A stretch of DNA of 64,000 nt from Candidula unifasciata (lineage: Eukaryota; Mollusca; Gastropoda; Stylommatophora; Geomitridae), in the NCBI GenBank assembly GCA_905116865.2, contig CAJHNH020000210.1:62001-126000 (forward strand), read 5' to 3'. The notes below the pieces were generated by a model, which ran no database searches, had not been told where the DNA came from, and saw only the letters and a list, made by a program, of their open reading frames with translations. A program made the translations under genes and the position numbers. Within the stretch, counting starts at the first letter, position 1. Every line of letters begins with the position of its first letter. Below are positions 23,487 through 35,100 of the stretch, in pieces.

Positions 23487-25634
23487 GAAAGATACACACA
23501 ACTGTAAACAGACTGCAATGCTATATTTTCAATGAAAGATACACACAACTGTAAACAGACTGCAATGCTATATTTTTCTATGGAAGATATACACAACTGT
23601 AAACAGACTGCAATGCTATATTTTTCCAATGAAAGATACACACAACTGTAAACAGACTGCAATGCTATATTTCCAATGAAAGATACACACAACTGTAAAT
23701 AGACTGCAATGCTATATTTTTCCAATGAAAGATACACACAACTGTAAACAGACTGCAATGCTATATTTTCCAATGAAAGATACACACAGCTGTAAACAGA
23801 CTGCAATGCTATATTTTCAATGAAAGATACACACAACTGTAAACATACTGCAATGCTATATTTTCAATGAAAGATACACACAACTGTAAACAGTCTGCAA
23901 TGCTATATTTTCAATGAAAGATACACACAACTGTAAACAGACTGCAATGCTATATTTTCCAATGAAAGATACACACAGCTGTAAACAGACTGCAATGCTA
24001 TATTTTCAATGAAAGATAAACACAACTGTAAACAGACTGCAATGCTATATTTTCAATAAAAGATAAACACAACTGTAAACAGACTGCAATGCTATATTTT
24101 CCAATGAAAGATACACACAGCTGTAAATAGACTGCAATGCTATATTTCCAATGAAAGATACACACAACTGTAAACAGACTGCAATGCTATATTTTCCAAT
24201 GAAAGATACACACAACTGTAAACAGACTGCAATGCTATATTTTCAATAAAAGATAAACACAACTGTAAACAGACTGCAATGCTATATTTTCAATAAAAGA
24301 TAAACACAACTGTAAACAGACTGCAATGCTATATTTTCAATAAAAGATAAACACAACTGTAAATAGACTGCAATGCTATATTTTCAATGAAAGATACACA
24401 CAACTGTAAACAGACTGCAATGCTATATTTTCCAATGAAAGATACACACAGCTGTAAACAGACTGCAATGCTATATTTTCAATGAAAGATACACACAACT
24501 GTAAACAGACTGCAATGCTATATTTTCCAATGAAAGATACACACAGCTGTAAACAGACTGCAATGCTATATTTTCAATGAAAGATAAACACAACTGTAAA
24601 CAGACTGCAATGCTATATTTTCAATAAAAGATAAACACAACTGTAAACAGACTGCAATGCTATATTTTCCAATGAAAGATACACACAGCTGTAAATAGAC
24701 TGCAATGCTATATTTCCAATGAAAGATACACACAACTGTAAACAGACTGCAATGCTATATTTTCCAATGAAAGATACACACAACTGTAAACAGACTGCAA
24801 TGCTATATTTTCAATAAAAGATAAACACAACTGTAAACAGACTGCAATGCTATATTTTCAATAAAAGATAAAAACAACTGTAAACAGACTGCAATGCTAT
24901 ATTTTCAATAAAAGATAAACACAAACTGTAAATAGACTGCAATGCTATATTTTCAATGAAAGATACACACAACTGTAAACAGACTGCAATGCTATATTTT
25001 CCAATGAAAGATACACACAGCTGTAAACAGACTGCAATGCTATATTTTCCAATGAAAGATACACACAGCTGTAAACAGACTGCAATGCTATATTTTCAAT
25101 AAAAGATAAACACAACTGTAAACAGACTGCAATGCTATATTTTCAATGAAAGATACACACAACTGTAAACAGACTGCAATGCTATATTTTTCTATGGAAG
25201 ATATACACAACTGTAAACAGACTGCAATGCTATATTTTCAATGAAAGATACACACAGCTGTAAACAGACTGCAATGCTATATTTTCCAATGAAAGATACA
25301 CACAACTGTAAACAGACTGCAATGCTATATTTTCCAATGAAAGATACACACAGCTGTAAACAGACTGCAATGCTATATTTTCAATAAAAGATAAACACAA
25401 CTGTAAACAGACTGCAATGCTATATTTTCAATGAAAGATACACACAACTGTAAACAGACTGCAATGCTATATTTTTCTATGGAAGATATACACAACTGTA
25501 AACAGACTGCAATGCTATATTTCCAATGAAAGATACACACAACTGTAAACAGACTGCAATGCTATATTTTCCAATGAAAGATACACACAACTGTAAACAG
25601 ACTGCAATGCTATATTTTCAATGAAAGATACACA
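23487..25634. repeat. about 47-bp minisatellite with higher-order structure
   Basis: The unit is approximately caatgaaagatacacacaac followed by tgtaaacagactgcaatgct and atattttc (46-48 bp), about 45 copies. Monomer variants (aaaagataaacac; tctatggaagatatac; gctgtaaatag) recur in the same order. The diagnostic ctgtaaatag variants at 24121 and 24361 reappear at 24689 and about 24930, giving a higher-order period of about 568 bp, or 12 monomers. Confidence 0.95.
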
Positions 25635-25734
25635 CAATCAGAACTATGCAACAGCTGCTGAAAATGGAGATGCAGCAATTACAGGTATGTCCTGAGCGCT
25701 ATGTTGGTTCATTTCAACCGAAAAATATCACTCG

Positions 25735-25930
25735 TTTTTTTAGGGCTAGAGGTATATTTTTATAGACCAATAGGCACAAGATGGGTGATGTGGTCGGCAT
25801 CACGCCGGCCACTTTTACTTTTCGGGACTGCACCCAGTACCCACTCAAGGCTGGGTAGACCTAGGAGCCAAGGTCATTTTAAAAAAAAAGTCTGGCTCCG
25901 CTATGGAGCGAACGATTTCCTAAAAAGAGT
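25735..25930 (-). repeat. SINE-1 copy
   Basis: The blocks are tatagaccaataggcacaag, gatgtggtcggcatcacgcc, ggctgggtagacctagga and aaagtctggctccgctatgg. It is truncated at the tRNA-like head. Confidence 0.72.
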
Positions 25931-26694
25931 TACCTAAAAACAATAACTCAAAATCTCCTTTTTTTTTATAACAAAGAAATCTATATGGCAATAGGTGGTA
26001 GATATTTAAAGACATAGAGAAAAGAAACAAAAGAAATTTCTATAGAAACTTTCTCTTTAAATGAGTTATCCAAAAACAATAACTCAAAATCTTTTTACAC
26101 AAAAAAACCCCCCCCAAAAAAATTACATAATTATAAATGAAACAAGTTACACAAACACAATTAATAAGAACAACGACAACAAAATTTGTCAATCTATAAA
26201 CATTAAACAATGATAACTGCATTCGTAGAGTGTTACATTTTATAAATTAAAAAAACACACCCACATACACACAAAAGCTCCGACCCATCAGATTACACTG
26301 AAAGAAACAACACACAAAAATAAAAACTTGCCCTCTACAACAAATTGCAAAACTTTAATAACATCAACATTAAAAGAATTGCATGTCAGATAAACAGATA
26401 TTCATATTAATATTAGGGAAAAGGTCGGTAAAGGACACAAATTAACTCTCTCAGTACCAACCAATAACCACTGTAACTCTTTCTTTCTATACCTAAACAT
26501 TATGGTTTTTAAAAATTGGCTATATTGCCTGTATGAACCCCTTTTCAAAGCAGTGGAGAAGGTGGGAGAAGGAGAGATTTGAACCCGAAGATTCAGGGCA
26601 CCACAGCTAGTGCAGTTGCCACATACTTTACATACAGACCATGTTTATTTTTGCCCCTGACATAAAAATGTCCAAAGCTTTACAGAGAAATAAA
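25931..26694. other. unassigned AT-rich sequence
   Basis: No gene is recognised. A short block near 26650-26680 (catgtttatttttgcccctg) resembles 46970-47015 and may be an unnamed dispersed repeat. Confidence 0.4.
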
Positions 26695-27045
26695 ACCTAG
26701 TTAGTTAATTAGTTAGTCGACAGATTATTCTCACTGTACATCTACCATTCAGTCCACAAGTGTTCGGATCCCCTCCTCAGTAAATCCTGCACCATGTAGC
26801 TGATGACAATACGTTCTATGATAGTTTGATATTCTTCTTTGGTTTTCTGCATAGTGCTTTTGTCTGTCCACACCTCTTTTAACATGCTGTTCTTGCAGTC
26901 TGGCTATGACTGCAGATTCGCAGTCATTACTTGGCTCTCACAAGTGTCTCAATTCTTGTAGAGCATTCCGAATATCTGCCTGGTCCATGGCACGCCCACT
27001 GAAACCTTGATCTCCCATATAAGACCTAGCATTCTAGCCACTTGG
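26695..27045 (-). pseudogene. RNase-H retroelement 3' fragment
   Basis: It begins ttagttagtcgacagatt and shows the same block order as 30945-31390: gatcccctcctcagtaaatcctgca, cttgctgttcttgcagtctg-type, ctcacaagtgtctcaattct and gtagagcattccgaatatct. Only the sequence 3' of RNase H is kept. Confidence 0.68.
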
Positions 27046-27049
27046 CCAC

Positions 27050-27357
27050 CCCCTCTGGTTTAAAGTCGCTAGTCCCACCCCGAAGTAGTAACAATTATAA
27101 CATCTATAAGATAAAAGGAAGCAGACTAACAATTCTGATTCAGCACCAACCAACAGGTCCTTCACAGTACCTCATTCTTTCACTAGCATGTCTTAAAGTC
27201 AATCTCTCTAGCCAATCCTACAGCCCATTGTGCTTTCACAACCGACGGATCTTCAATGTCTTGTATCCACCTGCCCTGCATAAAGGTCTGCCTTTGCCTT
27301 GTTTTCTGGAATCTGTACCCTTCCTCACTATTCTCTCCAGGCCACCGTGACGTTTCA
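27050..27357 (-). pseudogene. non-LTR element C-terminal fragment
   Basis: Minus frames include RQRQTFMQGRWIQDIED and VVKAQWAVGLAREIDF, matching the R-G-R-P...W-x-x-D-I and A-x-x-R-x-x-F segments of RTE-type C-termini. It borders the 34-bp array. Confidence 0.5.
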
Positions 27358-27765
27358 ATGGTCAAAATACCCCAGCTTTCAGGGCAGGAGGCTGGTCAAA
27401 ATACCCCAGCTTTCAGGGCAGGAGGCTGGTCAAAATACCCCAGCTTTCAGGGCAGGAGGCTGGTCAAAATACCCCAGCTTTCAGGGCAGGAGGCTGGTCA
27501 AAATACCCCAGCTTTCAGGGCAGGAGGCTGGTCAAAATACCCCAGCTTTCAGGGCAGGAGGCTGGTCAAAATACCCCAGCTTTCAGGGCAGGAGGCTGGT
27601 CAAAATACCCCAGCTTTCAGGGCAGGAGGCTGGTCAAAATACCCCAGCTTTCAGGGCAGGAGGCTGGTCAAAATACCCCAGCTTTCAGGGCAGGAGGCTG
27701 GTCAAAATACCCCAGCTTTCAGGGCAGGAGGCTGGTCAAAATACCACAGCTTTCAGGGCAGGATG
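27358..27765. repeat. 34-bp minisatellite, about 12 near-identical copies
   Basis: The unit is gtcaaaataccccagctttc followed by agggcaggaggctg. All internal copies appear identical; only the last differs (accacagc; aggatgctg). Because 34 is not a multiple of 3, a long open frame with a 34-residue period crosses it in two frames. That frame is an artefact. Confidence 0.96.
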
Positions 27766-28487
27766 CTGTTTATGAGCCAATTATCCTTGTTGCACAGATC
27801 GTCTAAGATGTCTGTGGTTTTCTTTTTTTCTTGATGAGTGATAACCTAAGAATTTTACTGTATCATTTCAGTTCAAGAAAGATTCAGTAAGCATGAATCC
27901 CATCCATGCTGCCATGGTAAAGAAACAATTCTGATATAATGAGTTAAATTAATAAATATCTGAGGTAGAAGAGAGAAAAAATAGACTGTCCATTCTAGAG
28001 GCTTTGAGAGAGAGAGAAGTCAGAGACAATGGACAAAGAAAAGAAGATATACCAGTCAACTCCTGCTGAGTACTTGGAGCTTGGAAACACCGAGATGTCG
28101 GCTGCATAGGTGGATGGACCACAAACGGGTCGAGCCTGTGTGCTGGGGTCTCAATACTTAAGTAACAAGTAACTAAATATAGCGTTTAGAGAGGTATTCT
28201 TGTGAATCCAACAGCTTTTTTTTTTTTTTGGGTGTAAAACCAGGTTGACTTCAAATTTTCAGGTAAGCCCAAGCACAAGTTACCATATACACATTTGTTT
28301 GAGGGCCCTGAGACACGCACGTACTTGATGCTTTACTCTGTTTTTGTTTACTCACTACTTACCTTGATACAGCTTTATATATTTCAAAATAAAATATACA
28401 AAATGTACATTTAAAATTGTTTACATAATTTATTAGTTACCTGTGTAAAAAAAAAAAGAGAAAAAAAAAAGCACTTTTAAATTGGAA
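27766..28487. other. unassigned sequence with T- and A-runs
   Basis: No gene is recognised. Confidence 0.4.

Positions 28488-28522
<35 letters not shown>
28488..28522. repeat. poly-G tract (35 bp)
   Basis: Uninterrupted run of G. Confidence 0.95.
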
Positions 28523-28524
<2 letters not shown>

Positions 28525-28820
28525 CCCATGCATTTAGGATTTTAGGGTGAAAGGGTTAAAACACAAAGATTTTCTTCTTCTTTCGTTCGTCTGAAATAAA
28601 TTGTCTATATCAGTAATTTTGTCTCTTGAATAAATTTCTCTGTCGTTGATAGTTCATTCAGTGGTCCATTTGTAGGGTTAAAACACAGAAGATTATTAGT
28701 GTAAAATGCAAAACCTTGGGGGTAAATGTACTGCATTAACAACAGGCTGGCACTGAAACAGTTGAACTAACCATAGCCTACACAAACAGCAGAATGTCCT
28801 GCAATGTGCAACATGTTTCC

Positions 28821-28822
<2 letters not shown>

Positions 28823-28900
<78 letters not shown>

Positions 28901-28978
28901 GGGGGGGGGGGGGGGGGGGGGGGGGCAAATCATGGGGGGGGGGGGTTGTGGCCCGTGGGGGGGGGGGGGGGGGGGGGG
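28823..28978. repeat. very long poly-G cluster
   Basis: A run of about 103 bases is G except for one T. Two further G tracts follow, separated by caaatcat and ttgtggcccgt. The overlapping open frames are poly-Gly artefacts. Confidence 0.93.
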
Positions 28979-29764
28979 TTCCTATGGATTATCACAACCC
29001 TTCGACCTTGATTCCATGACAGATACTGTAAATCTGGAAAATATGTAGCTTTTCTACTTACCACTAATCATGAACTCAGAGACCACAAGGAGTTTGTCAC
29101 CCGATCGCCACGCAGCTGGTTTAACCAACTTAGCTAGCACACCGGGCTGTTTCTATTTCAGTTATGACATGCTGACTAATGTACAAGATATTTCTCTTGC
29201 AAAGATTACCACTCCAACAGTAAACAAATGTAGTCCTGCAAGTCAATGAATATGAAGCTCATAGGCAATAAACAAATTCAGTAGAACAATTAAAAAAAAA
29301 TATCAAATTTTCTGGCAGTCTAACTGTGGGAGAGCAAAAATCTGTTTTTAATGGCAGTTTGATTGTTTGGAGGGATCTCATATTTTCACTGGCATTTCTG
29401 AAAATGGAAGGGGTGGGGAAGAGGGGATGTTCAGCTCTGAATGTGAACATCATTATGTGCATTTAAGCCCAAAACCTCTGGGTCAACAGGCAAGTATCCA
29501 GTCACTGTGCCATCACTGATCTCAGATACATGTATTGCTGCCTTTTCTGCAGAATTCCAAGCCCTTGAGGTTCACTGCTGTAGATGTTACCCACCTCCAT
29601 TCACCTCTCTGATTGGCCTTCTCTTTTCAGTTGGTGACTCCCCAAGTATCTGTAAGTCTGCTTGTATATTCTCTCTCCATTTCTTCTTAGTCTGCCTTGT
29701 CATCAACTCCCATTGCATTCTTTTTTGTGCAGTTTGCAGTTTTTGAAAATATATGTATTTAGTA
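28979..29764. other. unassigned sequence
   Basis: No gene recognised. About 29560-29700 resembles, on the minus strand, a weak non-LTR C-terminal or 3' fragment, but no motif is clear. Confidence 0.35.
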
Positions 29765-30020
29765 AACGTCCCTTTTCCACGGCTATAGGCTTATAAGGCA
29801 TAAAGAGCTGGACGTATATTTTATAGACCAATCGGCTCAAGATGGGTGATGTGGTTAGCCACCTTTACTTCCCGGGGATGCACCTGGTACCCACTCAACG
29901 AATGGGTCGACCTAGGAGTTGAGGTCAATTTTGTTTGAAAGTCTGGCTCCACCAGGGAGCACACCAATAACCTTCCAATCCGCACGTGGGCATCTAGCCG
30001 CTACGCCACAGCAACTCCCA
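29765..30020 (-). repeat. SINE-1 copy, near full length
   Basis: The full block order is kept: cgtcccttttccacggctat, ttatagaccaatcggctcaa, gatgtggtta, tttacttcccgggg, tgggtcgacctaggag, gtctggctccaccaggg, aaccttccaatccgcacg and catctagccgctacgccaca (reverse of the tRNA A-box region). Confidence 0.78.
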
Positions 30021-30944
30021 AATGCATGTATTTACATTCGTTAAATTTATAGACAGCATAAATGTATGAAAACAGCAGATGATTGTCTCAGAGCTGCATA
30101 AAACAACATTACACAACTGTCTGAGCATAGCATAAAATAATATTCTTAAAACAAAATAACCATCTCTTTGAAAACTGCATACAATAAGTGATCTGAAAAC
30201 AGGAGTATAATTCTTAAATGACAGCATACCCTGTCTCAAGAAAGTTTGTAACTGTCAGAAGATGGTATACAATTATCTACCCTAGATGTGTCTAGACACA
30301 TAGGATATCTCATTAACTACAACTAGTACATTTAAGTTCAGGTGAATTAGTTCAAAGTGCATCAAGGTATGCATTGCAAATAATGGAAATTATATTGAAG
30401 ATGTTATTTAAATATTCTATTGCAATAAAATACTGTTAAGAAATTGTTGCCTCTGTGTCTGTACAATTATCCTGAACAGTACATAACTGCTGGAACACAA
30501 TCTGTAGGCAGCTTGTCATTGTATAAAAATTGTATAAATTTAACTTAAAATAATAAACATTTATGTGAAGATAGCATACAATTTATTACAAAAAGATAGG
30601 AAAATGAGAGGGTTGGGCGCGGCACACAATTAATTATCTTGCTTACAGGAAATAAGTTTGTGAAAACACTATACAACTGTTAGAGGAAAAAGGATTTAAA
30701 AACAGGATTTCATTCATTATTTAACCACAGTTAATGATTCTTTGAAAACAGCATATTATCTTATGATAGGAAACAACTATTTGAAAACTGCAAGCGTCTA
30801 ATTATTTTGACAAAAGTTTATAATTAATAATCAAAAGAAAGCTTATAATTAGCCAAGTTCCTAACAACAACTAATGGCAATAAAGACGGGGTACGTGTGT
30901 GTGTGTGCATGAGCGTATACACATATCTATGCACATATGTTAGT
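30021..30944. other. AT-rich sequence, no gene recognised
   Basis: Short dispersed ttgaaaacagcatacaat-like motifs recur several times (about 30166, 30660, 30735, 30785), suggesting a very old degenerate tandem repeat. A candidate AATAAA on the minus strand lies near 30582, about 1.6 kb beyond the stop of the large gene. Its use is unproven. Confidence 0.35.
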
Positions 30945-31390
30945 TATTTAGACGACATGTCAAACCACCCAGTCTATACGTACTCAGATCCTCTCCTCAG
31001 TAAATCCTGCAGTGTGTAGCGGCTGATGACACCAGTTCTGTGTTGGTTTATTATTATTCTTTGGCTACCCGCAAAGTGTTCTTGTGTGGCGACACCTCAT
31101 TTAACTTGCTGTTCTTGCAGTCTGACCATGGTTGCAGATTCACAGTTCTCAACTGGCTCACACAAACTTCTTAAATCTCGTAGAGCATTCAGTATATCAG
31201 CCTGGTCTATGGCTTGTCCAGCTTTCACAGTAGCCTTACCTGCAAGCCTATCAGTTTGCTCATTTCCTTGTACCCCTACATGTCCTGGCACAACAATGAA
31301 ACTAATCCTCGTCAGCCGTGAACTCTGTAGAGCCACCAACCACTGTCTTTGGACCCAGCCCTTCTCTATCTTCCTGAGCACATTTACACT
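30945..31390 (-). pseudogene. RNase-H retroelement fragment
   Basis: The minus frame 31381-31097 encodes VVPGHVGVQGNEQTDRLAGK, the conserved W/V-P-G-H-x-G-x-x-G-N-E-x-A-D-x-L-A end of RNase H, followed by QADILNALRDLRS. It is 5'-truncated and lacks the catalytic start of the domain. Confidence 0.8.
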
Positions 31391-31437
31391 AACAAGTTAA
31401 AATCAGTTTATCCACACACACAAAATCTTCCTCATAC

Positions 31438-31690
31438 AGGGAGTCACCGTGGCGTAGAGGCAAGATGCTTGAATTCAAATCGGAAGGTTGTGGGTTTGCT
31501 CCCTGGCAGAGCCGGACTTTTTTTCAAAAATTACCTTGACTCCCATGTCGACCCAGCCTTCAGCAGGTACCTGGCGCAGTCCCGGAAAGTAAAGGCGGCC
31601 GGCGTGATGCTGTCCACATTACCCATCTTGTGCCGACTGATCTATAAAGAATGAAAGTCTAACCCTATATGCCTAAAGTGACCTAAAAAA
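31438..31690 (+). repeat. SINE-1 copy, forward, with clear Pol III boxes
   Basis: The head shows TGGCGTAGAGG, which fits the A-box consensus TRGYNNARNNG, and ggttgtgggtttgctccctgg in the B-box position. The body is agccggac, T-run, gtcgacccagccttc, ggtacctgg, cggaaagtaaaggcggccgg, gcgtgatgctg and ctgatctataaagaatg, ending ctaaccctatatgcc. This copy gives the family its orientation. Confidence 0.8.
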
Positions 31691-32177
31691 AAATTTGTCA
31701 TATAATTCCAAGCCATGTAGCAGCAGTGAGCTTAGGCTTAGAAAGCTCATTACTAACTGTGCCTACAAAACCAGTACTATTTCAGACAGTTCAATATTTA
31801 TGTTTAGAAACTCTGCATTAACAAATGAGAAAGCTAAATAAGTACACTGGGAGATTCTGTGTGAACTGATGTAAACAACAACCCCTAATTTGAGTTATCC
31901 CTGTCCACCATGGACTGAAGAGTTCACCAATCAGAACTTATCATGAGGCTGAGCAGGCTATCCCAGATTTGACCTGTTGGATTAACATCCAGGATGTGAC
32001 TCTCCGAGTCACAGAGATGTCAAAACACCAAAAAGGAGCACCTTCTCTCTTCCCTACCCCCGTGAGAGGACAAATATCCAGCCAGTCACTCCTGATTCTG
32101 AGGCCCAATTCAAGACACACAGAGAATAAGGCCCATACAGAATATAAGACTAGTTTCCTATTGCTTCTTAAGGGTCT
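31691..32177 (-). other. 3' flank of the large gene
   Basis: This is the sequence immediately downstream of the stop on the minus strand. It probably includes the start of the 3' UTR. No canonical AATAAA is visible within these 490 bases, so the transcript end is undefined. Confidence 0.4.
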
Positions 32178-35100
32178 TCAGTGCTTGGTGCGTTTACTGT
32201 GAGCTTCTGTAGGTTGGTAGGTGTAATGTGTATACTGCATGAACTGCTGCGGATCTATGATGTGATCCAGTGTTGGTTCAATGGATTCACCGCTGCTGTT
32301 GCGACTCCTAGTGTGGGCAATATCCGGGAACATTGGCAGCTCGTCTACATTGACTGGATGCTCCCGTTCGGAACTGCTGCTGCTACCAGGACGACTCCTT
32401 CGGTTGGAAGATCCAGATGGATTGCGGCTTCTTATGACTGTAAAGTCATTGCCATAATCCAGGTATCTGATCCAGGATGATGACGATGGATTTCTACTTC
32501 TTGCCCCATCAAGGTTTAGAATATCTGCCTCCTGAAAGGCAGATTTCAGAGAGGATGCTGAGGGATTTCTCTGCCGCTGGGTCAGCTCATAGGGAGGTGG
32601 ATCAATATCAGAAAGATAATGGAATCCCAGAGAGGAAGAAAGATTCCTGTGGCGAGTGTGTTCTTGAAGAGGAACAAAGCCTTCTCCATCAGATATACTT
32701 CTCAAAGGCCCAGATTTGACTTCTGAAAAAGGGTATTTATGCCTAGTTACCTCGTAGTGAGAAATGCCAAAATCTAGCTGGCTTGTAGGCCTGCTATGGC
32801 TACTCATACTAGAAGACACTAAAGGATCTCTTGTGTCTCGAATGTAATGTTCTGGTGAATCGTCCATGTTGATACTGCTTCTATGACTGCCGTCTGGAAA
32901 GGGCACATCTGTCTCAAACATCTGCTGAATTCCAGAAGAGCCTAACGACAGCTGACATACTTTGCTCTGAAACCCTTCCTCTTGTTTTAATTGTTCAGAG
33001 CCTGGACAAAGTGTATAGTTCAGTGCAGCTGTAGATGATGTGTGCCTTTTCCTTATGGGAGTAAAATTATCGGCTTCTGCCATATTGGACTGGCTGCTCA
33101 GGCTTGCTGTTAAAGTGTAAAAGCTTTTTTCTGTTTTGTCCATCTCGGTCGACAGAGCTCTTTGTTTATCGTTTGTCGACAGCTTTCTCTGTCTCTGCTG
33201 CTCTTTTCCTTTCTGCTCAGCTCTGGCCACTTCTAATTTGAGATAATGGTTTTCACCTTTCAAATCCTTAATTTCCTTTCTCAAACAAGACAATGATTCT
33301 AAGGAAGTCAAGACGTCAGGCCTTGCATCCATGTTGTTAGAGAAGATTGGTGAGGTTAATTTACTGGAAGGATCTGACAGTGTCCTGTACCCCAGCTCTT
33401 TATTCATTTGGCATTCAGTCTCCCTTTGCATCTGACTACCAGATATATCCTCAGATCTTTCTGGATGAAGAAAGAATTTCTGAGGACTCTCCATTTGTCT
33501 TCCTTCAGATGCCTCTGATCTGGAATCTTTGAGAATACGAACATGTCCCTTTTTCATCTGCCGAGCTATTTCAAAATTGGATTCCAGAATCTTCTGTCTA
33601 GACAGTGGTGATTCTGAAAGCTCACTGCCAACTGGCAGAGGCTCACATCTAAGCAGATAAGGACAATCTCTGCCCTCATAATGGTCAGAAGTGCCACCTG
33701 TTTCGTGCATTCTAATTCCATGGGGTTTAAATGGTGACGGTACCAGGTTCTCTGGCCACATGTGATCGGGACCAGCTCTCTGCAGTCTCTGCCTGGATAA
33801 CTTAGAGTAGCCTTGAGTCGAGAGGATATTGAAAGAGCTCTGTTGGTCAAATGCCAAATCTCTTTCGTAATTTGTAGGAGCCACACTTGTGGGTGGCAGA
33901 CCAAACTCTTTTTTATCTGTAATGTAGTTATTTCTCTCAAATGGATGAGCCTGACCATCAGAACCTGCACTGAACTGCAAGTTGTCATCATGAACTGCAT
34001 GTCTTCTCTTCGTCAGGTCTCTGCTGCTTTCTTCCACCTTATTGTGAACCATTCCCTCACACTGGTTATTCCTGCTTCCAAGTGTTCTTGAAATCAATGT
34101 TTTTTCACAAGATTTAAGCGAATTCTGTAGATGATTAGTTTCAGTTCTTTCATTTACAAGTGAACACATGCTGTCTAAACCTTCTTGCACGATTCCACTT
34201 TGAAATATACATGCACTGTCATGTGTCTGTCGTAGTGTTTGAAACGGATCAGTTTTCTTCTCTGCATTATGCTTAAACTTGTGTTCTCCGTCTGCTGCCA
34301 TTGCATTGTGACTTACACTAGCCAGTTGTTGGTGTGGAAATACTTTATGTACCTCTCGTACCTCTCTTCCAATCTGGCGCTCATTCTCAAAATCTGTAAC
34401 GGGATATGTTTCTCTCTGTACAGTGTCCGACCCCAAAGTTTTGCTGGCTTTGGTTTTAACATTCACTTGTAAATTCTCTGGTCTACTGAACACTGCTTCC
34501 ATCAGACCAGTAGAATAAGTTCTTACTTTACCATCTCGGAACTCAGTTTCCAGCTGCTCACCTGTATAAGGATGCTTTTCATAGACAATGTGACTTTCCT
34601 GCTCCTCCTTTCCTAACCGCTCGTGCTTTCCTAGAAGTTTCCGATGGTCCTCAAGAGAATATTCTTGTACAATGGGACATTTTGTTTTGTCTGGTTGATT
34701 AGAAGCTGCATTGGAAGGTAGTGTATCACCACTAGAATTGACCGTGGCGGACTGACTGTATTCTGGGGCTGACTTGCTGGAGACAACATCTGAAAACTGC
34801 ACTTTCTTCAGGTTCATTTTCAAGTTTGATCTGTCTAGTGGTTCCCTTTTAGCCTTGAGTTTCTTTGGATTTCTCCAGGTCTGAGGAGGGTTTCCAGCAA
34901 CATGTGAAGAAATATAAGATCTGGCTGGAGAAGCTGCAGCAGAGTTCCCGCTGATGTTCTGGACAGTTTTGGGGCTTGATTTCTGATTGGATACAACAGA
35001 AAACTGTGGTGTGTTCTCTGAAGAATGAGACAGGCCAGCAGTAGATAAACCTGCTGCTCTTTCCTGAGCTCTGTAGGTGTATGTAAACTTCTGTGACTTC

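Noticed and set aside
27256..27834. 192- and 158-residue open frames
   Set aside because: A 34-bp unit shifts frame each copy and gives a 34-residue period in every frame, which is typical of a repeat artefact.
28794..29048. Poly-glycine protein
   Set aside because: Translation of G homopolymers; no gene context.
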